The notes below the pieces were generated by a model, which ran no database searches, was not told the DNA's origin, and saw only the letters and a list, made by a program, of their open reading frames with translations. The position numbers were made by a program, and so were the translations under genes. Positions 1 through 5,855 of a DNA stretch of 5,855 nucleotides are shown piece after piece. How positions within the stretch are numbered: the stretch's first letter is position 1; every line of letters begins with the position of its first letter. Source of the DNA: Phycisphaerae bacterium (GTDB taxonomy: Bacteria; Planctomycetota; Phycisphaerae; UBA1845; UTPLA1); assembly GCA_029259995.1 (NCBI GenBank), contig JAJDEC010000047.1, positions 1 to 5,855 of the forward strand. Direction: 5' to 3'.

Positions 1-1
1 C

Positions 2-2269
2 GGCAGTTCGCTGCGATTGCGGAATGTCGCGGCTCACGAGCACGGGCACGGCATGGGACAGTTGCACGTGTGTCCGTTGACGAATCAGAAACTCATGGAG
101 CCGATCGCATCGACGGTCTTCAACGGACCGCAGCATGACGACATTCGAAACGCGCAAAGTCATTACGGCGATCCGCTCGAGCCGGACAACAGCGTCGGTC
201 AGGCGACGGATCTTGGCGTGTTCGCGATTCCGAGTACGCAGACATACGGCCAACTCAACGGCCCCGTGATCAGCTTTGGTGCGACATTGAGTATCGATGC
301 CAACAGCGAGCAGGACTACTATCGGTTTTCCGTTGCATCGGCGGCGGGCGCCACAGTGACGGTTACGCCGATCGGGACGAATTATGAGGATGCGCAGCAG
401 GCCTGCGGCGGCGCCCCGGCCTCGTGTTGTTCCGGGACGTTCACGAACAGTCTCCTGTCGGCCAATCTCGGACTGGAAATCATCGATACCAACGGAACGA
501 GCGTGCTCGCGTCCGAGACGTCCATGCTTGCCGGCGTTGCAGAAGTGGCGACGGACGTCATCCTGGATAGCCCGGGCGATTACTACGTTCGCGTTTTCGA
601 AACCAATTCTCCGACGCAGCCGCAGCTCTATCATCTGACGATCGCGATGGACACGGTTCCATTCATTCCGTTGGGAGTGACGCTGCCAAGCGGGGGACCG
701 ACGGAATTGGCGCCGGGTGTTGCGACGTCGTTTGACGTCGAGATCGACATCAACGACGACACGCTTGTGGGGGGCTCCGCGTTGTTGTCGTATCGCTATG
801 ACGGCGGCTCGTATCTGACGACGCCGCTCGCTTCGTTGGGCGGCAACCTCTACGAGGCGACGCTTCCCGCGGCCAATTGCGACGACGTGCCTGAGTTTTT
901 CGTACAGGCGGAAGGCAGTGTGACAGGTGTCGTGACGCGGCCGGCGGGCGGAGCGGCCAGTCCGCTCAGTGCGATTGTCGGCGCTTTCGCCACGTCGTTT
1001 TCCGATGACGGCGAAAGCGATCAGGGCTGGGCTTCCACGGGTGATGCGTCGGAAGGGCTTTGGGAACGCGGTATTCCGGAGAACAACGATCGCGGCGATC
1101 CGCCCGCCGATTTCGACGGCAGTGGACAGTGCTGGTTGACGGAAAACGATCCGAACGATGTGAACTCGGATGTCGACAACGGCAGCGCGATTCTGACATC
1201 GGCGATTATCGACATTTCTGCATTCCCCGACGCAACGATTGCCTACGCGCGATGGCTTGACAACACGGCGGGTGATAATCCGGGTGAAGATCCGATGACG
1301 GTCGAAGTGTCAGACAACGGCGGTTCGTCGTGGACGACGCTGGAAGTCGTCGGACCGAGCGGCGCCGAGGCATCTGGCGGCTGGATCGAAGTCGAGTATC
1401 TGATTTCCGATTTCGTTACTGTGACGTCGCAGTTTCGGATTCGGTTCACGGTCGGTGACCTGATCAATGGTTCGGTGGTCGAGGCGGGGCTGGATGCAAT
1501 TCGGATCAGCGGCGTCGAATGTGATGATGTCGTCGGGGCGCCGTTGCCGCCGTCGAATGTGAGTGCCGCCGATGACGCTTCCTGCGACGACGTGCTCGTG
1601 ACGTGGAATGCGTCGGCCACAGCCGATGACTACGATGTGTACAGAAACTCAGTGGATGACAGCGGTACGGCCACGGTCATTGCGACGGGCGTTGCCGCGA
1701 CGTTGTTCAGTGATACAACGGCTGTACCGGGCAATGTATCGTTCTACTGGGTGCAGGCATGCAATACGAGTGGATGCAGCGGCTTCAGCGCATCGGATGC
1801 GGGTTCGCGGTCGGATGTTGCCGGCGATGTGACCGGTGTTGTTGCGACGAATGCAAGCGTTTGCGGCGCGATCGACCTGACTTGGGGCGCGCTGGCCGGG
1901 GCGACGCAGTATCACGTATTCCGCAATCTGGCAGACAACTTCGGAACTGCGACGGAGATCGCGACTGTCTCCCCGGTGACGACTTCGCTGACGGATGCGG
2001 CGGTCGATACCGGCGTGTCCTATTTCTACTGGGTTGTCGCGGACAATGATTGCGGATCCGGGGGCGAGGGCCTGTCGGCCGAGGGGGTTGCCGCGATACG
2101 AGGTGATTTCAACCTTGATGGGCTCCGCAACGGTTTGGACGTGTCAGGCATGGTAGCTGCCCTGTTGGGCGATGTGTCCCTTTCGGGGTGTGCCGATCTT
2201 GCGGCCCCACAGGGGACGATCGATTTGGATGATCTGGAGGCGTTCGTCAGCTTGCTGACTGCCCCATAA
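2..2269 (+). CDS. Secreted matrixin-like zinc metalloprotease with PPC, Fn3 and dockerin-like domains (5' truncated by window edge)
   Basis: Predicted extracellular zinc endopeptidase; the substrate is unknown. The frame is open from base 2, and the residues just before the active site (LRLRNVAAHEHGH) align with the second gene's FRFFRDVVMHEHGH. The true start therefore lies upstream, and the in-frame TTG at 17 is internal. Visible modules by base position: the zinc motif HEHGHGMGQLH (35-67), with three His ligands and the catalytic Glu; a Met-turn LMEP (92-103); the end of the catalytic domain at GPQHDDIRNAQSHYGD (to 172); a PPC-like domain (about 179-649) with a Cys-rich insert; a beta module with LGGNLYEATLPAA (about 671-985); a MAM-like or jelly-roll-like domain with DRGDP and GSGQCWLT (about 986-1534); two Fn3 repeats (1541-1816 and 1817-2098); and a dockerin-like tail (2102-2266). 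It stops at TAA 2267-2269. The signal peptide and propeptide would be off-window. The protease call is strong; the names of the middle domains are assigned by eye. Confidence 0.93.
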   Translation, partial: GSSLRLRNVAAHEHGHGMGQLHVCPLTNQKLMEPIASTVFNGPQHDDIRNAQSHYGDPLEPDNSVGQATDLGVFAIPSTQTYGQLNGPVISFGATLSIDANSEQDYYRFSVASAAGATVTVTPIGTNYEDAQQACGGAPASCCSGTFTNSLLSANLGLEIIDTNGTSVLASETSMLAGVAEVATDVILDSPGDYYVRVFETNSPTQPQLYHLTIAMDTVPFIPLGVTLPSGGPTELAPGVATSFDVEIDINDDTLVGGSALLSYRYDGGSYLTTPLASLGGNLYEATLPAANCDDVPEFFVQAEGSVTGVVTRPAGGAASPLSAIVGAFATSFSDDGESDQGWASTGDASEGLWERGIPENNDRGDPPADFDGSGQCWLTENDPNDVNSDVDNGSAILTSAIIDISAFPDATIAYARWLDNTAGDNPGEDPMTVEVSDNGGSSWTTLEVVGPSGAEASGGWIEVEYLISDFVTVTSQFRIRFTVGDLINGSVVEAGLDAIRISGVECDDVVGAPLPPSNVSAADDASCDDVLVTWNASATADDYDVYRNSVDDSGTATVIATGVAATLFSDTTAVPGNVSFYWVQACNTSGCSGFSASDAGSRSDVAGDVTGVVATNASVCGAIDLTWGALAGATQYHVFRNLADNFGTATEIATVSPVTTSLTDAAVDTGVSYFYWVVADNDCGSGGEGLSAEGVAAIRGDFNLDGLRNGLDVSGMVAALLGDVSLSGCADLAAPQGTIDLDDLEAFVSLLTAP
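1541..2098 (+). repeat. Two tandem Fn3 repeats within protease 1
   Basis: Two fibronectin type III-like units lie in tandem. Their equivalent tyrosines (base 1631 in YDVYRN, base 1910 in YHVFRN) are 279 bases, or 93 residues, apart. Each begins with a Cys just before the strand carrying LTW or VTW, has the signature Y-x-V-[YF]-R-N...D-[DN]-x-G-T-A, and ends with a strand of the type FYWV. The first unit ends in QACNTSGCSGFS, the second in ADNDCGSGGEG. Such modules act as spacers or binding domains in secreted proteins. The paired Cys positions suggest a disulfide within each unit, which is inference. Confidence 0.85.
2102..2266 (+). other. Dockerin-like calcium-binding C-terminal tail of protease 1
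   Basis: The last 55 residues begin GDFNLDGLRNGLD. This fits a dockerin type I or EF-hand-like loop, with calcium-ligand positions D1, N3, D5, N9 and D12 and a Gly at position 6 (bases 2105-2140). Position 8, normally hydrophobic, is Arg. A helix-like stretch VSGMVAALLG follows. The second half, around QGTIDLDDLEAFVSLL, keeps Gly6, Ile8 and the final Asp but has lost the early ligands, so it is a degenerate second repeat. Tails of this kind end many secreted planctomycete proteins, where they probably serve attachment or folding rather than a clostridial-type cellulosome. That role is inference. Confidence 0.75.
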
Positions 2270-2302
2270 CACGCCTGGCGCACTGCATGGCGACCGCGGA
2301 AA

Positions 2303-2317
2303 GCCCCGAATCGGGGC
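2303..2317 (+). terminator. GC-rich hairpin 34 bases after the stop of gene 1, possible terminator
   Basis: GCCCCG-AAT-CGGGGC forms a perfect 6-bp stem with a 3-base loop. GAAA before it and TTTC after it can extend the stem across an AA bulge. No proper run of T follows (only AATTT), so it is a weak intrinsic terminator at best. Its position right after the stop codon of gene 1 supports a role in 3' end formation. Confidence 0.45.
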
Positions 2318-2358
2318 AATTTCGGTTCCGATGTGGCGCGCGGGGCAAGGGGTTCGCC

Positions 2359-2364
2359 TATAAT
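2359..2364 (+). promoter_or_regulatory. Perfect TATAAT hexamer, candidate -10 box for gene 2
   Basis: TATAAT matches the sigma-70 type -10 consensus exactly and lies in the intergenic gap after the hairpin. No convincing TTGACA-like -35 sits 16-18 bases upstream, where the sequence is GC-rich, and there is no extended TGn. If used, transcription would begin near 2371 and leave a leader of about 150 bases before the ATG at 2520. I see no recognisable riboswitch in that leader. This is a candidate only. Confidence 0.35.
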
Positions 2365-2508
2365 TTGTGTCTGATTCCGGCATTACGATCGCTGAGGGTG
2401 GCGAACGCGGATGCGAAGGTGGAGTGGTCTATTTTCTAATCGGGTAGGTGTTCATACCGCGGCGCGACGCGTTTCGGTGAATTGATCATATTCAGCCAGC
2501 CCGTCCTT

Positions 2509-2513
2509 GGAGG
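2509..2513 (+). promoter_or_regulatory. Shine-Dalgarno site of gene 2
   Basis: GGAGG lies 6 bases before the ATG at 2520 (spacer ACATTG), which is near ideal. It fixes the start of the second gene. An in-frame TGA at 2478-2480 closes the frame upstream, and the only other candidate in between is the TTG at 2517, which is less well placed. Confidence 0.8.
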
Positions 2514-2519
2514 ACATTG

Positions 2520-5500
2520 ATGTTATCGAAGTTCGTATTGCGCGCCGGCGCCGTTGTATGTGCCGGAGCAATGATTGTCTTGGGCGCGTCGTCTGCCGGC
2601 GTGACAAAAACTGTTGAGAGTCAGGTTGCTGTCACAGACGGCTTGAGCGCTTCCGAAAGCGTTGTGGTGAACGATCTGTTCGGCGTCAGGCCGGCGGGGA
2701 TGAAAGACGATCGTGCGCGTGTTCGCGAATTGGCGATGGGAATGACGCCGGAAGCGCCGGGCATTCATACGTGCTTCGAAGCGGGAACGTCGCCGGCGCT
2801 GGTCGACGAATTCTGTTCGCTGAATCCGCTGTTGTGCGGCACACTGCCGGACGGGGCGCCGCGGTATCAATTCGCGACGCGATGGTCCGGTGCGCTGGGC
2901 ACGCCGCGCGCGTTGACATGGAGTATCGTTCCGGACGGCGTCGCCATTACGTCGGTCGGCGGCAATCCAGGCAGCGCAATGTTCGCTGAAATGGACTCCC
3001 AGTTCGCCAACAACGGCGGCCGGGCAGTCTGGATCGCGTTGGTTCAGGATTGTTTCGATCGATGGGAAGAGCTTGCCGGCGTCAGCTACACTCGAATCAC
3101 GTCGGGTGGAAACGACTGGGACGATGGCGCGGCATGGGGCAGCTCCGGGAGTGGCTCGCGCGGCGACATTCGAATCTCGATGGTCAACCTGGACGGTCCG
3201 AGCAATGTCCTGGCGTTCAATAGTTTTCCCGGCAGCGGCACGGGCGGCGACATGGTGATGGACCGCTCAGAAAACTGGGACTCCACGACCAACAACTTCC
3301 GCTTTTTCCGCGATGTCGTGATGCACGAACACGGTCACGGCCTCGGTTTCTCGCACGTTTGTCCGATCATCGCGAATTCCAACGGACGACTGATGGAGCC
3401 CTTCATCAACACGAGCTTCGACGGCCCGCAGCATGACGACATTCGGGTTGTGCAATTCGCTTATGGCGATGTCTTCGAGAACAACGACACGACGGGATCG
3501 GCGACGAATCTCGGGGCCGTTTCGATCGGCCAGACGCTGACGCCGGGGACGGTTCCCGCGCCGACACCGACAGCGGCCAGCTCGTTATTGAGCATCGATA
3601 ACAACGGCGACGTGGACTATTACAGCTTCTCGACTTCCGGCGCCACGAGCGTCAGTGTGACCGTGACCCCATTGGGGTTCAGTTATGACTCGAGCGTTCA
3701 AGCCTGTGGTACGCAGGGCAATGACTGTTGCTCAGGGAACATCATCAACAGCCTGACGATGGCCGATCTCGAATTGCAGGTTATTTCCACGGATACATCG
3801 ACGGTGCTGGCCACGGCGGACGCGAATGGACCGGGAGCGGCCGAATCCGTCACCAACGTCATTCTCGGCTCGGCCGGAACCTATTACGTGCGCGTCTATG
3901 AAGGCAACACGCCGTCGGAAAGCCAGTTCTACAGCATGTCCATTCAGATCCAGACGGCGAATGTCAATCAGGCGGAGATCAGTCTGCCGAACGGTGCGCC
4001 GGCGACGCTTTCGCCCGGTGTACCGACGACGTTCCAGGTGCAGATCGTGCCGAACGATGCGACGATCACGCCCGGAAGTGAAGTCATGGTCTATACATAC
4101 GGTGGCGGCACGTTCAGTTCGCCGCTGTCGTCGCTCGGCGGAAATCTGTATGAAGCCACGCTGCCGGCGGCCGTGTGCACTGATACGCCGTTGTATTACA
4201 TCTCGATCTTCACGACGGTGGCCGGATCATCCGGTTTTGTTCGACTGCCGGCGACGGCGCCGACGGATCGATTCGGAGCAGTCGTGTCCGACGGTATCAC
4301 GTCGATCTTCTCCGACAATGGAAACACGAACATGGGTTGGTCCGTTTCGGGCAACGCCACGGCGGGCGCGTGGAATCAAGGCGCGCCGCTCGGCGGGGGC
4401 GATCGCGGCGATCCCGCGGCCGACTCCGATGGATCGGGGCAGTGCTGGCTGACGGATCGGAACGACGGTGACACGGACGTGGACGGCGGAACGACGACGC
4501 TGACGTCCCCCGTCTTCGACTTGAGCACGGGCGGTCTGATTGAGTACGACTATTGGTTCAATGATCTCCCGACGGGTGCATTCAACGGCGACACGTATGT
4601 TGTCGAAGTCGCGACGGACGCGGGCGGAACGAACTGGACAACGCTGCGAACCTACACGACAGCGTCGGGTTCATGGCGATCGGATTCGATCGGAATCGGT
4701 TCGGAAGTCGCGGCGTCGTCCACGATCCGCGTCCGCTTCTCTGTGACGGACGTCGGCGGCGGCACCATCGTCGAAGGCGGCCTGGATGCGATCGAAGTGA
4801 GTTCCGTCAGTTGTACGGACGTACAAATGCCGCCCGAAGCGCCGACGGGTGTCAGCGCCTCGCAGGGTGGTTTCTGTGATCGCGTGGCTGTGTCATGGAG
4901 TGCATCTGTCGATGCCGACGACTACGACGTTTATCGAAATACTGTCGACAACAGCGGTTCGGCGACATTGCTGCAAGGCGGCGTTGCCGGCACGAGTTAC
5001 GACGATTTCTCGGCCGTGGCCGGGACGACGTATTTTTATTGGGTCCAGGCGTGCAATGGCTCCGGTTGCAGTGGGTTCAGCAGTCCCTCGGCGAGCGGAT
5101 CGATTCCGGCGCCGCTGGCGCAGGTGGCGGGTGTGTCCGCGAGCGACACGACCTGCGGTTCCGTTAATGTCAGCTGGTCGTCCGTACTGGATGCAACTGG
5201 CTATGACGTGTTTCGAAATACGGTCGACGACGGCGGATCAGCGTCGGTGATCGGTTCGTCGGGTTCGACGACGTTCAACGACAATACAGCTGTCGTTGAC
5301 ACGACCTACTTCTACTTCGTGCAAGCGAGCAACGCTTGCGGAACCGGCGCACTGTCGGCCAGTGATTCGGGCGTAACGCCGTCGGGCGGCGCCGCGCCGA
5401 GCAACTTCACGGCTTCGAACGATCGCTGTGACGCGGTCGGATTGGCATGGGATGCCGTGCCGGACGCGACGTTCTATCAGATCTTCCGAAATACGATCAA

Positions 5501-5855
5501 CGATTTCGGTTCGGCGTCGTTGTTCAGTCTTATTTTCTCGCCCGGCATTGACGACAATACGGCGATTCCGAACACGCAGTATTTCTATTGGATTGAGACG
5601 ACGAGCGTCTGCGGAGCGGGGGCGCCGACGGCGGCGACGCCGGGTATCCGATTGGGCGCTCTTTCATCGGCCCCAAGCAATGTTGCGGCGTCTGATGATC
5701 AGTGCGGCATGATCGTCGTCACCTGGGACTCTCTGGTCGGCGCTACGTCGTACGAGGTTTACCGGAATACGGTCGACAACCCGGGCACGGCGGTTTCGCT
5801 GGGAACGACGGCGGCGACGTCATTCGACGACAATACGGCGGCGACTTCGACGACT
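2520..5855 (+). CDS. Secreted matrixin-like zinc metalloprotease with PPC domain and at least four Fn3 repeats (3' end off window)
   Basis: Predicted secreted zinc endopeptidase, paralogous to the upstream gene. The frame runs open for 1112 codons to the last base. Residues 1-26 look like a signal peptide: K4 and R8, then a hydrophobic run, with likely cleavage after ASSA. Residues 27-112 form a propeptide-like region ending in CGTLPDG. The catalytic domain spans about 113-317. It contains RALTWSI; CFDRWEELAGVSYTRI; GDIRIS and VLAFNSFPGSGTGGDMVMD, which match the structural metal-site region of matrixins; HEHGHGLGFSH (His269, Glu270, His273, His279); Met-turn Met292 in LMEP; and GPQHDDIRVVQFAYGD. 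A PPC-like domain follows (320-478, Cys396, 403, 404), then a beta module (482-590), a MAM-like or jelly-roll-like domain (594-768), and Fn3 repeats from 771 onward. It has its own strong ribosome binding site and perhaps its own promoter. The substrate is unknown and the C-terminus unseen; a dockerin-like tail as in gene 1 would be expected. Confidence 0.95.
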   Translation, partial: MLSKFVLRAGAVVCAGAMIVLGASSAGVTKTVESQVAVTDGLSASESVVVNDLFGVRPAGMKDDRARVRELAMGMTPEAPGIHTCFEAGTSPALVDEFCSLNPLLCGTLPDGAPRYQFATRWSGALGTPRALTWSIVPDGVAITSVGGNPGSAMFAEMDSQFANNGGRAVWIALVQDCFDRWEELAGVSYTRITSGGNDWDDGAAWGSSGSGSRGDIRISMVNLDGPSNVLAFNSFPGSGTGGDMVMDRSENWDSTTNNFRFFRDVVMHEHGHGLGFSHVCPIIANSNGRLMEPFINTSFDGPQHDDIRVVQFAYGDVFENNDTTGSATNLGAVSIGQTLTPGTVPAPTPTAASSLLSIDNNGDVDYYSFSTSGATSVSVTVTPLGFSYDSSVQACGTQGNDCCSGNIINSLTMADLELQVISTDTSTVLATADANGPGAAESVTNVILGSAGTYYVRVYEGNTPSESQFYSMSIQIQTANVNQAEISLPNGAPATLSPGVPTTFQVQIVPNDATITPGSEVMVYTYGGGTFSSPLSSLGGNLYEATLPAAVCTDTPLYYISIFTTVAGSSGFVRLPATAPTDRFGAVVSDGITSIFSDNGNTNMGWSVSGNATAGAWNQGAPLGGGDRGDPAADSDGSGQCWLTDRNDGDTDVDGGTTTLTSPVFDLSTGGLIEYDYWFNDLPTGAFNGDTYVVEVATDAGGTNWTTLRTYTTASGSWRSDSIGIGSEVAASSTIRVRFSVTDVGGGTIVEGGLDAIEVSSVSCTDVQMPPEAPTGVSASQGGFCDRVAVSWSASVDADDYDVYRNTVDNSGSATLLQGGVAGTSYDDFSAVAGTTYFYWVQACNGSGCSGFSSPSASGSIPAPLAQVAGVSASDTTCGSVNVSWSSVLDATGYDVFRNTVDDGGSASVIGSSGSTTFNDNTAVVDTTYFYFVQASNACGTGALSASDSGVTPSGGAAPSNFTASNDRCDAVGLAWDAVPDATFYQIFRNTINDFGSASLFSLIFSPGIDDNTAIPNTQYFYWIETTSVCGAGAPTAATPGIRLGALSSAPSNVAASDDQCGMIVVTWDSLVGATSYEVYRNTVDNPGTAVSLGTTAATSFDDNTAATSTT
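4830..5855 (+). repeat. Array of at least four Fn3 repeats within protease 2 (last one cut by window edge)
   Basis: Units start near residues 771, 865, 959 and 1051. Their equivalent tyrosines are Tyr802, Tyr895, Tyr986 and Tyr1078, giving spacings of 93, 91 and 92 residues. The shared signature is Y-[DQE]-[VI]-[YF]-R-N-T-[VI]-[DN]-[ND]-x-G-[ST]-A, preceded by a Cys before the first core strand (FCDRVAVSW, TCGSVNVSW, RCDAVGLAW, QCGMIVVTW) and followed by DDNTA-like and YFYW-like strands. The first unit ends QACNGSGCSGFS, like the first unit of gene 1; later units have a single Cys there. The array probably forms a rod that spaces or attaches the protease outside the cell. Confidence 0.88.

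Larger units (their letters stand above)
2270..2519. other. Intergenic region between the two protease genes
   Basis: This is 250 bases with no supported coding sequence on either strand. In order it holds the GC-rich hairpin (2303-2317), the TATAAT hexamer (2359-2364), a GC-rich stretch with short palindromes (CCGCGG at 2457, ACGCGT at 2467), an imperfect AT-rich dyad (2478-2494) and the ribosome binding site. The length and content fit separate transcription of the second gene better than a tight operon. Confidence 0.6.

Noticed and set aside
17..19. TTG as the start of gene 1
   Set aside because: It falls only six codons before the zinc motif, inside the catalytic domain. The frame stays open to base 2 and aligns with gene 2 upstream of this point, so the gene simply begins off-window.
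1243..1620. Minus-strand open frame of 125 codons
   Set aside because: It lies wholly antisense to the jelly-roll-like and Fn3 region of gene 1, has no recognisable domain, and is the kind of shadow that a GC-rich gene produces.
2435..2440. TCTAAT as a second -10 box
   Set aside because: It has one mismatch to the consensus and no -35 partner; weaker than the TATAAT at 2359.
2478..2494. Imperfect dyad TGAAT...ATTCA around TGATCA as an operator
   Set aside because: There are only five paired bases per arm with a mismatched centre, in a short AT-rich stretch; no basis for naming a regulator.
2559..2561. Cys14 in the signal peptide as a lipoprotein lipobox
   Set aside because: The Cys sits in the middle of the hydrophobic run without a lipobox pattern before it; a standard cleavage after ASSA fits better.
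2523..2870. Minus-strand open frame of 115 codons
   Set aside because: It is antisense to the signal peptide and propeptide of gene 2 and Arg-rich without any family resemblance.
4404..4412. RGD tripeptide as an integrin-type adhesion motif
   Set aside because: The RGD is part of a longer conserved Asp-rich segment (DRGDP) in both paralogs, better explained as structural or calcium-binding; no evidence of a host integrin partner.
3826..4452. Plus-strand open frame of 208 codons in another frame
   Set aside because: The product is extremely Arg-rich and low in complexity, and it overlaps the PPC and beta modules of gene 2, whose own frame is clearly real.

Overview
The window holds two large plus-strand genes in tandem. 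Both encode secreted, multidomain zinc metalloproteases of the matrixin type (metzincin clan, related to MEROPS family M10). Both are cut by the window edges. The first lacks its N-terminal part and ends at 2269. The second starts at 2520 and is still open at the last base (1112 codons, no stop), so its C-terminus is not visible.

The two proteins share the same modules in the same order: matrixin catalytic domain with HEHGHGxGxxH and an LMEP Met-turn; a PPC-like beta domain carrying a Cys-rich insert; a roughly 105-residue beta module with the string LGGNLYEATLPAA; a MAM-like or jelly-roll-like domain with DRGDP...DGSGQCWLT; then fibronectin type III (Fn3) repeats. They differ at the end. Protease 1 has two Fn3 repeats and a short dockerin-like calcium-binding tail. 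Protease 2 has at least four Fn3 repeats and continues past the window. The pair looks like an old tandem duplication: protein motifs are preserved while synonymous positions have largely diverged.

The 250-base gap (2270-2519) contains a GC-rich hairpin just after gene 1, a perfect TATAAT hexamer, and a strong GGAGG ribosome binding site 6 bases before the ATG of gene 2. This suggests, without proving, that the genes are transcribed separately. No RNA gene, mobile element, CRISPR array or minus-strand gene could be supported.

Organism: GC content is moderately high (high fifties percent by eye). Very large secreted proteins, repeated Fn3 modules and a dockerin-like tail of the type GDFNLDGLRNGLD suggest Planctomycetota, possibly a Phycisphaerae-like lineage. 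This is inference from style, not from a marker gene. Both products probably act outside the cytoplasm, either cutting extracellular protein or processing surface proteins, with the C-terminal modules giving adhesion or anchoring.

The most interesting point is a possible cysteine-switch-like motif (CGTLPD, residues 106-111) in protease 2, placed where animal matrix metalloproteases carry PRCGxPD.
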